A stretch of DNA of 64,000 nucleotides. Source: Allobosea sp. Leaf344 (lineage in GTDB: Bacteria; Pseudomonadota; Alphaproteobacteria; Rhizobiales; Beijerinckiaceae). The notes under the pieces were generated by a model. That model did not search any database, was not told the DNA's origin, and was given only the letters and a program-made list of their open reading frames with translations. Both the position numbers and the translations under genes were made by a program. Shown here one piece after another: positions 16,337 to 23,848 of this stretch. Each line of letters begins with the position of its first letter. The stretch's first letter is position 1. The DNA is taken from NCBI RefSeq assembly GCF_001426225.1, contig NZ_LMRT01000016.1, positions 100,890 to 164,889 of the forward strand, read 5' to 3'.

Positions 16337-17491
16337 ATGCGCCGCCCCCGCCTGCTGTTCGTCGCCACCGAAGACTGGTTCTTCGCCTCGCATTTCCTGC
16401 CGATGCTGCGGGCAGCGCGCGAGCTCGACTACGACGTCGCGGTGATCGCGCGCGAGCGGCATCACCGGCGGATCATCGAGGGTGCGGGCGCCCAGCTGAT
16501 CGCGCTGGAGGCCGAGCGCCGCAGCCTCGATCCGCGCGCTTTGTTCAGGCAGGTCAGGGCGCTGAAGCGGCTGATCGAGGCCTATCGGCCGGATATCCTG
16601 CATTGCATCGCGCTGAAGCCGATCGCTTTGGCGGGGCTCGCCGGTAAGCTCGCGGGGGTGGATCGGCGGGTCTATGCGCTGACCGGGCTCGGCTTTCTCG
16701 GCGCGAGCCAGGGCTTCGTCGCCAGCGCGGCGCGGCTGGCGGCGCGGCTGTGGCTGCGCGAGGCGATCGACGGGCCCAAGGTGCGCTTCCTGTTCGAAAA
16801 CCCCGACGACGCGCTGAGCCTGGGGCTCGACCCGCAGGACGCGGCCAAGGTCCGGATCGTCGGCGGGGCCGGGGTCGACCCGCTGATCCTGATGCCGCTG
16901 CCGATGCCGCCGGCACCGCCGCTCAAGGTCGCGATCGTCGCCCGCATGCTCTGGTCGAAAGGCGTCGATCTCGCGGTCGAAGCCGTGCGGCTGGCGCGGG
17001 CCGAGGGTGCGCGCGTCGAGCTGACGATCCATGGCGCGCCCGACCCGTCCAATCCCAAGGCGATCCCGCTCGAAACCCTGCAGGGCTGGACGCGGCGTCC
17101 GGGCGTCCACTGGGCCGGGGCGACCCGCGATGTCGAGGCGGTCTGGGCGGCGCATCATCTCTGCATCCTGCCGTCGCGCGGCGGCGAGGGGCTGCCGCGC
17201 ACCATTCTGGAAGCCGCCTCCTGCGCCCGGCCGGTGCTGACCACGGATGTGCCGGGCTGCCGCTATTTCATCCGCGACGGGCGCGACGGGCTGGTGGTCC
17301 CGCCCGATGACCCGGCGGCGCTGGCCAAGGCGCTGATCATGCTGGCCGGCGCGCCCTCGCTGGCGGAGCGCATGGGCGCGAGCGCGCGGGCGCGGCTGCT
17401 CGACGGCTTCACCGAGCGCGACGTGATGTCCGGCGTGAAGAGCCTGTATCGCGGGCTGCTGGCGCAGCCGGGCACGGATGTGGCGGCGTGA
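16337..17491 (+). CDS. GT4-family glycosyltransferase
   Basis: 384 aa, retaining GT-B fold. The N-terminal acceptor domain (LLFVATEDWFFASHFLPM) is followed by a C-terminal nucleotide-sugar domain with VAIVARMLWSKGVDLAVEA and the E-x7-E motif in SRGGEGLPRTILEAASC, then TTDVPGCR. This matches WbnK- or PimB-like GT4 enzymes that build envelope polysaccharide. No membrane segment. It overlaps the next gene (GTGA) but the pair has no obvious shared pathway; acceptor and sugar are unknown. Confidence 0.9.
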   Translation: MRRPRLLFVATEDWFFASHFLPMLRAARELDYDVAVIARERHHRRIIEGAGAQLIALEAERRSLDPRALFRQVRALKRLIEAYRPDILHCIALKPIALAGLAGKLAGVDRRVYALTGLGFLGASQGFVASAARLAARLWLREAIDGPKVRFLFENPDDALSLGLDPQDAAKVRIVGGAGVDPLILMPLPMPPAPPLKVAIVARMLWSKGVDLAVEAVRLARAEGARVELTIHGAPDPSNPKAIPLETLQGWTRRPGVHWAGATRDVEAVWAAHHLCILPSRGGEGLPRTILEAASCARPVLTTDVPGCRYFIRDGRDGLVVPPDDPAALAKALIMLAGAPSLAERMGASARARLLDGFTERDVMSGVKSLYRGLLAQPGTDVAA

Positions 17492-18150
17492 GCGAGGTGG
17501 CGACGCTCGACCGCCGGGCGTTCATCCTGGCCCAGACGCGGCTGCTGCCGGTGCCGCATGCGCCCGAGATCCGGCTGCATGTCGCCGAGGAGGCGACGGA
17601 GCTCTGGCAGAAGACCGAGGACGAGCTTGCGGTGATCGGGCTGCCGCCGCCCTTCTGGGCCTTCGCCTGGGCGGGCGGGCAGGCGCTGGCGCGCTATCTG
17701 CTGGACCATCCGGACAGCGTGCGCGGGCGGCGCGTTCTCGATTTCGCGACGGGCTCGGGGCTCGTCGGCATCGCGGCGCTGCTGTCGGGGGCGGATACGG
17801 CGGAAGGCTGCGACATCGACCCCTTCGCGATCGAGGCGGTGGCGCTCAACGCCGCGGCCAATGGCGTCGGGATGAGCGCGATCTGCGAGGATCTGGTCGG
17901 GCGCGACGCGGGCTGGGACGTGATCTGCGCCGGGGATGTCTGCTATGAGCGCGACATGGCCGAGCGGGTCGTCGCCTGGCTGTCGACGCTGCAGGCACGC
18001 GGGGCGCAGGTGCTGATCGGCGATCCCGGGCGCGCCTATCTGCCGAAGCGGCGGCTCACGGCCCTGGCGAGCTATGAGGTGCCGGTGACGCGCTCGTTGG
18101 AGGATGCCGAGATCAAGCGCAGCACCGTCTGGCGGCTGGAGCCGGGCTGA
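17488..18150 (+). CDS. SAM-dependent methyltransferase, ETF-beta lysine methyltransferase (METTL20)-like
   Basis: 220 aa, GTG start overlapping the glycosyltransferase stop. Seven-beta-strand methyltransferase with SAM motif VLDFATGSGLVGIAALLSGA, acidic motif CDIDPFA, AGDVCYERDMA (family DxxYE motif) and LIGDPGRAYLP. The PPFWAFAWAGGQALARYLL block is typical of METTL20/ETFBKMT homologues, which methylate lysines of the electron-transfer flavoprotein beta subunit in mitochondria and alphaproteobacteria. The substrate here is inferred from the family. It converges with the phn operon only 9 bp away. Confidence 0.8.
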   Translation: MSEVATLDRRAFILAQTRLLPVPHAPEIRLHVAEEATELWQKTEDELAVIGLPPPFWAFAWAGGQALARYLLDHPDSVRGRRVLDFATGSGLVGIAALLSGADTAEGCDIDPFAIEAVALNAAANGVGMSAICEDLVGRDAGWDVICAGDVCYERDMAERVVAWLSTLQARGAQVLIGDPGRAYLPKRRLTALASYEVPVTRSLEDAEIKRSTVWRLEPG

Positions 18151-18159
18151 GCCGCCGCC

Positions 18160-18777
18160 TCAGCCACCATGCCGGTCGAGGAAGGCCTCGACCGTCAGGC
18201 TGCGGAAATCCTGCAGCGCCGCACGCAGCCGCGCATGGTCCCAATCCCACCAGCCGAGCGCGATGAGCCGCTCGGCGATCGCTTCGGGAAACCGCTCGCG
18301 GATCGGCCGGGCGGGGTTTCCGGCGACGATGCTGTAGGGGGCGACGTCCTTGGTGACCACGGCGCCGCCCGCGACCACGGCTCCCGTGCCGATGCTGCGG
18401 CCGGGCAGGATGATCGCGCCATGGCCGATCCAGACGTCATGGCCGATGGTGACCGGCGTCGAGCGGCGCCAGGCGAAGAACGCCGCATCATCCTCGGCAT
18501 CGTCGAAATAGGCGGAGGCGCGATAGGTGAAATGCGACTGGCTCGCCCGCTGCATCGGGTGGTTGCCCGGGTTGATCCGCGTATGGGCCGCGATCGAGCA
18601 GAACTTGCCGATCGAGGTGTAGATGATGCTGGAATCATTGACGACGTAGGAATAGTCGCCCATCGCGGATTCGACGAAAGCGGTGCGCGCCCCGATCTCC
18701 GTATAGCGTCCGAGTGTCGCCTCGCGGATCTGCGCGGTGGGGTCGATCACGGGCTCGGGCCCGAGTTTCCTGGCCAT
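18160..18777 (-). CDS. Phosphonate-operon hexapeptide-repeat transferase
   Basis: 205 aa left-handed beta-helix acyltransferase of the xenobiotic acetyltransferase type. Hexapeptide repeats are visible in the N-terminal third and again around [20 protein letters not shown] and [28 protein letters not shown], with the loop [12 protein letters not shown] typical of this clade. Members of this group are repeatedly found in C-P lyase operons (phosphonate metabolism hexapeptide transferase family). The acceptor is unproven; an aminophosphonate or pathway intermediate is likely. Last gene of the phn operon here. Confidence 0.85.
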   Translation of the reverse strand: MARKLGPEPVIDPTAQIREATLGRYTEIGARTAFVESAMGDYSYVVNDSSIIYTSIGKFCSIAAHTRINPGNHPMQRASQSHFTYRASAYFDDAEDDAAFFAWRRSTPVTIGHDVWIGHGAIILPGRSIGTGAVVAGGAVVTKDVAPYSIVAGNPARPIRERFPEAIAERLIALGWWDWDHARLRAALQDFRSLTVEAFLDRHGG

Positions 18778-18795
18778 GACGGGTCCTCGCGCGGT

Positions 18796-19491
18796 TCAGC
18801 TGCTGAGCGGCACGGATTCGATCAGGCGGAAGCGGCTGTCGCGGCTCTCCTGGCGAAACAGGGCGAGGCGGTCGATCGGCACCGCTCCGGCCGGGACGGC
18901 GGCGGCGAACTCGGCTTCCAGAGCCCGTCGAACCGGCGCCACCCGCTCGGCCGGCAGGCTGCCGGTCAGCGTCATGTGGAAGCGAAAGGCATCGCCGACA
19001 TAGGGGTAGCCGAAAGCTTCGAGATAGGCGCGCTGGGCCGGGGTCAGCGGCGAGCGCAGGCGCCGGGCGAGGTCGGCCTGTCCCAGGGGCGCGCGGAAGG
19101 GCTCGAACGCCTGCACGATGCGGAAGGCCAGGTCCTGCAGCGCCTGGCTCGGCTGCGCGGGTGTCAGCGCCACGAAGCTGCCGAGCGCGGAAACCGACAG
19201 CCCGGCCAGGACGACCGGAATCAGGCTCGCCGCGAGATTATGGGAAAAGGCGCGCAATTGCGCCTCGCTGCGCCCCGCCGCCAGCTCGAACGGCGCCTTC
19301 AGCGTCGCGTGAAAGCCGTAGCGGCGCGGCTCGGCCGTCAGCTCCGCCCAATCGGCCGGGTCGCAGCCGCCGGGCGGCGCGCTGGCCATGTCCTCGCCGG
19401 TGACCGCGTCATAGCCGATCACGCCGCTGCCGAAGCGCCAGAGCGCGCTCTCGGCCGGCGGCGCAAAATAGAGGGCGTAGCGCGGGCTCAA
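18796..19491 (-). CDS. DUF1045 phosphonate-operon protein (2H phosphoesterase superfamily)
   Basis: 231 aa. TTG start overlapping the phnM stop (TTGA). Two HxT motifs of the 2H superfamily are clear: YGFHATLKAPF (about residue 60) and FRFHMTLTG (about 170). The family occurs almost only in C-P lyase operons. Because no phnP is seen here and 2H enzymes open cyclic phosphates, it may act as a phosphodiesterase on ribosyl 1,2-cyclic phosphate in place of PhnP; that is inference. No signal peptide. Confidence 0.85.
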   Translation of the reverse strand: MSPRYALYFAPPAESALWRFGSGVIGYDAVTGEDMASAPPGGCDPADWAELTAEPRRYGFHATLKAPFELAAGRSEAQLRAFSHNLAASLIPVVLAGLSVSALGSFVALTPAQPSQALQDLAFRIVQAFEPFRAPLGQADLARRLRSPLTPAQRAYLEAFGYPYVGDAFRFHMTLTGSLPAERVAPVRRALEAEFAAAVPAGAVPIDRLALFRQESRDSRFRLIESVPLSS

Positions 19492-20627
19492 AATGCGCGC
19501 TCGCCTTGCGACCAGACCGCGCGGATGACCGGCGTCGCGCCGAGCGCACGGAACCGCACGAGATCGGCGCGCAGCCCGGGCCTGAGATGGCCGCGATCCC
19601 CCAGGCCCAGTATGTCGGCGACCTTCCAGGTCACCATCCCCATCGCCTCCGGCAAAGCGATGCCATGGTCGGCATGCAGCTTGAGCACGGCCTGCAGCAG
19701 GCTCGCCGGGACGTAATCCGAAGAGAGCCCGTCGAGCAGGCCCTTCTCCGCCAGTTCGGAGACGGAGACGCCGCCGGAATGCGAGCCGCCGCGCACGACG
19801 TTGGGCGCGCCGGCGATCGTCGCCAGGCCGCGCTGCTTGGCCGCCTCGGCCGCCTCGATCGTGGTCGGGAACTCCGAGATGACGGCGCCCGAGGCGATGC
19901 CGGCCTCGACATGATCGAGCGTGGTGTCGTCATGGGTGGCGATCGGGATGCCGCGGGACCTGAACATCTCCACCACCGCCTGCCAGTTGCGCGACACATT
20001 GGCCGCGCCCTCGCGCTGGCGCACGGCGACATCCTCCTCGAACTCGGCCTCGCTCTTGCCGTTGCCCACCGCATAGGTCCTGAGATGCTCGATATTGCGC
20101 CATTGCCGCTGGCCCGGCGTATGGTCCATCAGCGAAACCAGCTGGACGAGCTCATCGTCCTGATAGGGTTCGATGTCCTTGAGCAGGTCGGGGCTGGTGA
20201 GTTCGCAGCGCATATGGATGCGGTGGTCGATGCGGAAGACTTTTTCGCGCCGGCCCGCCGCGAGCGCGCTCATCACATCGGCGAAGATGTCCTTGCGGTA
20301 ATCCTTGGCCGAGAACGGCGTTCCGGCGCAGATCGCGTCATAGACGGTGGTGACCCCCGCCGCCGCCATCTGCGCATCATGGACCAGCGCCGCGGCCAGC
20401 CCGTTCGGCCAGAACACTTTCGGCCGGGGCATGAAGTGCTTTTCCATATTGTCGGTGTGCATCTCGACCAGGCCGGGGGCGACGTAATCACCCTCCGCAT
20501 CGGTCGCGCTGGACAGGGTCGAGCGGCCCCGATCGACGGCGAGGATGCCGGTCTTATCGAAGACGATGGAGCCGGTGACGACCTCGTTCTCGAGGATCAG
20601 GCGGGCATTGGTCAGGATCGTCTGCAT
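19488..20627 (-). CDS. phnM: Alpha-D-ribose 1-methylphosphonate 5-triphosphate diphosphatase
   Basis: Amidohydrolase-superfamily enzyme of 379 aa that removes pyrophosphate from the triphosphate made by PhnGHIL, giving the substrate of PhnJ. Metal-binding motif VEMHTDNMEKH (54-64), later RIDHRIHMRCEL and IATHDDTT, plus the C-terminal barrel block MVTWKVADILGLGDRGHLRPGLRADLV. ATG shares its A with the phnL stop (TGATG). Full length. Confidence 0.95.
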   Translation of the reverse strand: MQTILTNARLILENEVVTGSIVFDKTGILAVDRGRSTLSSATDAEGDYVAPGLVEMHTDNMEKHFMPRPKVFWPNGLAAALVHDAQMAAAGVTTVYDAICAGTPFSAKDYRKDIFADVMSALAAGRREKVFRIDHRIHMRCELTSPDLLKDIEPYQDDELVQLVSLMDHTPGQRQWRNIEHLRTYAVGNGKSEAEFEEDVAVRQREGAANVSRNWQAVVEMFRSRGIPIATHDDTTLDHVEAGIASGAVISEFPTTIEAAEAAKQRGLATIAGAPNVVRGGSHSGGVSVSELAEKGLLDGLSSDYVPASLLQAVLKLHADHGIALPEAMGMVTWKVADILGLGDRGHLRPGLRADLVRFRALGATPVIRAVWSQGERAF

Positions 20628-21325
20628 CAGGCGGCCTTCCGGAAATCGGTGATGTCGAGATAGCGCGTCGCGACCGCCTCTCGCACAGCCTCGTCATGGA
20701 AGATACCGACGATCGCGGAGCCGGCCTGCCGCGCCTCCGCGATCAGCTGCACCACCACGTCGCGATTGGCGGCGTCGAGCGACGCAGTCGGCTCGTCGAT
20801 CAGCATGATCGGCGAGGGGTCGACGAAGGAGCGGGCGATGTTGACGCGCTGCTGTTCGCCGCCGGAAAAGGTCGCCGGGGCGAGGGTCCAGAGCCGCTCG
20901 GGCAGGTTGAGCCGCGCCAGCATCGCCTGCGCCCGTTCGGTCGCCGCCTCCGGCGTCGCACCCCGCGCCAGCAGCGGATCGCGCACGATGTCGAGCGCCG
21001 AGACGCGCGGGATCACCCGCAGGAATTGCGAGACGAAGCCGAGCGTGCGGCGGCGGATCTCCAGAACGGTGCGCGGCACGGCCGAGACGATGTCGATGGC
21101 GCGCCCGTCATGGGTGATCGCGATGGTGCCGCGCGTCGGCCGGTAATTGCCGTAGAGAATGCGCAGCAGGCTGGATTTGCCGGCGCCCGACGCGCCGGCC
21201 AGGACCAGCGCCTCGCCGGCGGCGACGCTGAAGCCGACATTGTCGAAGACGGGCAGCCGCACGCCACCCTGATTATGCAGGGTGAAGCTCTTGGCGACGT
21301 TCTCGACGTGAATCATCCTGGTCAT
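20627..21325 (-). CDS. phnL: C-P lyase system protein PhnL (ABC-type ATPase)
   Basis: 232 aa. ABC ATPase fold used in the C-P lyase complex and not for transport. Walker [10 protein letters not shown] (44-52), signature FSGGEQQR (153-160), Walker [13 protein letters not shown] (173-184). With PhnG, PhnH and PhnI it is needed to displace adenine from ATP with the phosphonate. The N-terminus [21 protein letters not shown] is PhnL-typical. A 53-bp gap separates it from phnK and contains a two-half-site Pho-box-like sequence. Confidence 0.95.
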   Translation of the reverse strand: MTRMIHVENVAKSFTLHNQGGVRLPVFDNVGFSVAAGEALVLAGASGAGKSSLLRILYGNYRPTRGTIAITHDGRAIDIVSAVPRTVLEIRRRTLGFVSQFLRVIPRVSALDIVRDPLLARGATPEAATERAQAMLARLNLPERLWTLAPATFSGGEQQRVNIARSFVDPSPIMLIDEPTASLDAANRDVVVQLIAEARQAGSAIVGIFHDEAVREAVATRYLDITDFRKAA

Positions 21326-21350
21326 GGCTCAGTGCCTTGTGGGGAGGGCG

Positions 21351-21367
21351 TGACACGGGTGTGACGG
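21351..21367 (-). promoter_or_regulatory. Pho-box-like pair between phnK and phnL
   Basis: On the minus strand CCGTCAC-ACCC-GTGTCA: two half-sites with 11-bp spacing (TGACA at 21351 and TGACG at 21362 on the plus strand). It resembles one PhoB dimer site oriented towards phnL. The match is partial. Confidence 0.25.
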
Positions 21368-21378
21368 AGGCGGCTGTC

Positions 21379-22173
21379 TCATACGGTCAGCACCGCCGAT
21401 GTCAGCAGCTGGGTATAGGCGTGGTGGGGATCGTCGAGCACCTGGTCGGTCAGCCCCTGCTCGACGACATGCCCGTCCTTCATCACCATCAGCCGGTCGG
21501 TGAGCAGGCGCGCCACGGCGAGATCATGGGTGACGATGATCGCGGCGAGGCCGAGATCGCGCACCAGCACGCGCAGCAGGTCGAGCAGCCGGGCCTGGAC
21601 CGACACGTCGAGCCCGCCCGTCGGCTCGTCCATGAAGACGAGCCGCGGCTCGGAGACCAGCACGCGGGCGATCTGCAGGCGCTGCTGCATCCCGCCGGAA
21701 AACTGGCGCGGCCGGTCGTCGATGCGCGCGCCGGCGATCTCGACGCGCTGCAGCCAGTCGAGCGCGCGCTCGCGGATCTGCCCGTAATGCCGGTCGCCGC
21801 GATCCATCAGCCGCTCGCCGACATTGCCGCCGGCCGAGACGTCCATGCGCAGCCCGTCGCGCGGGTTCTGGTGGACGATGCCCCAGGCCGTACGCATCAG
21901 CCGGCGGCGCTCCTGCTCGGCCAGCGCATAGATGTCGAGCGGCTGGCCCATTCCGCGGAACATGACCTCGCCGCCATCGGGGCGATCGATCCCGGCGAGG
22001 CAGCGCAGCAGGGTCGATTTGCCGGAGCCGGATTCACCGACGATGCCGAGCACCTCGCCCGGCCAGAGATCGAAGGAGACATCGGCGCAGCCGACGCGCT
22101 CGCCGTAATAGCGGCTGACGCCCGTGACCGAGAGCAACGGGGCGGGGTCGGGGGGAGAGAGATGCAGGGTCAT
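21379..22173 (-). CDS. phnK: C-P lyase system protein PhnK (ABC-type ATPase)
   Basis: 264 aa. ABC ATPase that binds the PhnGHIJ core near PhnJ. Walker A GESGSGKST (46-54), signature FSGGMQQR, Walker B LVFMDEPTGGLDVSVQ, and the PhnK/oligopeptide-type C-terminus DPHHAYTQLLTS. The ATG at 22173 overlaps a TGA at 22172-22170 that ends the frame running through the repeat array. Normally phnK would overlap phnJ directly; here about 520 bp of repeats intervene and a second copy of the phnK start sequence lies at 22694. Confidence 0.95.
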   Translation of the reverse strand: MTLHLSPPDPAPLLSVTGVSRYYGERVGCADVSFDLWPGEVLGIVGESGSGKSTLLRCLAGIDRPDGGEVMFRGMGQPLDIYALAEQERRRLMRTAWGIVHQNPRDGLRMDVSAGGNVGERLMDRGDRHYGQIRERALDWLQRVEIAGARIDDRPRQFSGGMQQRLQIARVLVSEPRLVFMDEPTGGLDVSVQARLLDLLRVLVRDLGLAAIIVTHDLAVARLLTDRLMVMKDGHVVEQGLTDQVLDDPHHAYTQLLTSAVLTV

Positions 22174-22694
22174 GACCGGTTGTCCTCACAGTCCATGCGA
22201 GCGGAGCGGAGCGATCGGGGAGACATGGCGCGCGGCCCGCCGTCCTTGCGAGTGGGGCGAAGCGATCCAGGTGAAGTGGTGCACTGCCCGCCCGTCCTTG
22301 CGAGCAAAGCGAAGCAATCCAGGAGGTGTAACGCGCTGCCGCCCCTGGGTTGCTTCGTCGGCTTCGCCTCCTCGCAATGACGAGGGGGCGCGACTGCCGC
22401 CCCGTCCTTGCGAGCGGAGCGAAGCAATCCAGGAGACGTCGTGCGCTGCCGCCCCTGCGTTGCTTCGTCGGCGTTGCCTCCTCGCAATGACGGGGAGGGC
22501 TCGACTGCGGCCCCGTCCTTGCGAGCAGAGCGAAGCGATCCAGGAGACGTAGCGTGCTGCCGGCCCGTTCTTCCGAGCGGAGCGAAGCAATCCAGGAGAC
22601 GTAGCGTGCCGCCGCTCCTGGGTTGCTTCGTCGGCTTTGCCTCCTCGCAATGACGGGGAGGGCGCAGGGGCGTGGGGAGGACGTGCAAGGTCAT
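22170..22694 (-). other. Open frame through the repeat array, bounded by duplicated ATGA junctions
   Basis: A frame of 174 codons starts at ATG 22694, which overlaps the phnJ stop (ATGA). It begins MTLHVLP, nearly a copy of the phnK start MTLHLSP, and ends at TGA 22172-22170, which overlaps the true phnK ATG (ATGA). The sequence between is translated palindromic repeat, and other frames in the array are also open. So it is probably not a functional protein, but it could carry ribosomes from phnJ to phnK. Confidence 0.5.
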
Positions 22695-22800
22695 GACCCG
22701 TTCTCCCCACCGTCCTTGCGAGCGGAGCGAAGCAATCCAGGGGGCGTCGTGCACTGTTGCTCCTCGGTTGCTTCGTCGGCTTTGCCTCCTCGCAATGACG
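22190..22800. repeat. Array of palindromic repeats within the C-P lyase operon
   Basis: Two arm types alternate. Arm A (CGTCCTTGCGAGCGGAGCGA, then AGCAATCCAGG) starts at about 22190 (degenerate), 22241, 22293, 22403, 22514, 22566 and 22711. Arm B (GTTGCTTCGTCGGCTTTGCC, then TCCTCGCAATGACG) occurs at 22349, 22459, 22622 and 22767. Arms A and B are imperfect inverted copies of each other, so each A-B unit (~90 nt) can fold into a long hairpin. Unit spacing is 110-111 bp for A-B units and 52 bp for A alone. The same family appears at 63757-64000. It looks like a REP/REPIN- or MITE-type intergenic element; no transposase is present. Confidence 0.85.
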
Positions 22801-23848
22801 GGGAGGGCTCTACCAGCCCGTTCGCCGATGACGGGGAGGGCTCGATCAGGCCGCTCGCCGCCGCGTCACCCAGCATCGCGCCGCGATGGCCCGCGGCCCG
22901 GCGCGTCTCGCAATGATGGCTGTCGGAGCAGACGAACATGCGGCTGCCGCGATCGTCGATCACCACCTCGTCGAGATAGGAATCGGTGGCGCCGCAAAGC
23001 GCGCAGGGCTCGTCCCAGCTCTGGATGCGGAAGGGATGATCGTCGAAATCCAGGCTCCTGACGCTGGTATGCGGCGGCAGCGCATAGATGCGCTTCTCGC
23101 GGCCGGCGCCGAACAACTGCAGGGCCGGCGACATGTGCATCTTGGGATTGTCGAATTTCGGAATGGGCGAAGGCGCCATGACATAGCGGCCATTGACCAG
23201 CACCGGATAATCATAGGTCGTGGTGACCTCGCCGAAGCAGGCGATGTTCTCGTAGAGCTTGACCTGCATCAGGCCGTATTCGGCCCAGGCGTGCATCTTG
23301 CGGGTCTCGGTCTCATGCGGCTCCAGCTTGCGCAGCGGCTCGGGCTGGGGAACCTGGTAGACCAGGATCTGCCCTCGCTGCAGCGGCGCCTCCGGAATGC
23401 GGTGGCGGGTCTGGATGATCGTCGCGTCCTGCGTCGCCTCGGTGGTGCGGGCATCGGCCGTGCGTTCGAAGAAGCGGCGGATCGACACCGCATTGGTGGT
23501 GTCGTCGGCGCCCTGGTCGATGACCTTGAGCCGGTCGCTTGGGCCGATGATCGCCGCCGTCACCTGGATGCCACCCGTGCCCCAGCCACGGGCGAGCGGC
23601 ATTTCGCGCGAGCCGAACGGCACCTGATAGCCGGGAATGGCCACCGCCTTGAGCAGGGCGCGGCGGATCATCCGCTTCGTCTGCTCGTCGAGATAGGCGT
23701 AATTATAGGCCGGGCTGGTCTCGCTCGACGCAGCCTCCCGGGACGAAGCCGCTTGTTGCATGGCGAAGGATCCCTGGACGGCGGCTGGAGCGGGCTGCGA
23801 ACCGGCGCCGCGCGCCGGCCCGTCGCGATTTGTCTGATGGGCGCTCAT
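22691..23848 (-). CDS. phnJ: Alpha-D-ribose 1-methylphosphonate 5-phosphate C-P lyase, with repeat-encoded C-terminal tail
   Basis: Radical-SAM enzyme that breaks the carbon-phosphorus bond. 385 aa, far longer than the usual ~280-300. The core (about 45-320) is intact, with cluster and catalytic cysteines Cys282 and Cys285 (PCALCGATDSYLDEV), Cys307 (FVCSD) and Cys313 (HHCETRR). The first ~44 residues are an extra Ala/Ser/Gln-rich extension, and an internal ATG exists at residue 30. From about residue 335 the sequence is read from the palindromic repeat array (SLRGGKADEATEE, LLRSARKDGGENGS), so the natural C-terminus has been replaced or extended. Start overlaps phnI (ATGA); stop overlaps a duplicated phnK start. 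Confidence 0.93.
   Translation of the reverse strand: MSAHQTNRDGPARGAGSQPAPAAVQGSFAMQQAASSREAASSETSPAYNYAYLDEQTKRMIRRALLKAVAIPGYQVPFGSREMPLARGWGTGGIQVTAAIIGPSDRLKVIDQGADDTTNAVSIRRFFERTADARTTEATQDATIIQTRHRIPEAPLQRGQILVYQVPQPEPLRKLEPHETETRKMHAWAEYGLMQVKLYENIACFGEVTTTYDYPVLVNGRYVMAPSPIPKFDNPKMHMSPALQLFGAGREKRIYALPPHTSVRSLDFDDHPFRIQSWDEPCALCGATDSYLDEVVIDDRGSRMFVCSDSHHCETRRAAGHRGAMLGDAAASGLIEPSPSSANGLVEPSPSLRGGKADEATEEQQCTTPPGLLRSARKDGGENGS

Noticed and set aside
22190..22800. CRISPR-like appearance of the repeat array
   Set aside because: Spacing is irregular (52, 110-111, 145 bp), the repeats are degenerate and long-palindromic, the spacers are similar to each other, and no cas gene is present.
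22124..22916. Several open frames on both strands within the repeat array
   Set aside because: The repeat unit lacks stop codons in many frames; none shows a domain. Only the frame bounded by the two ATGA junctions is noted, as a possible coupling device.
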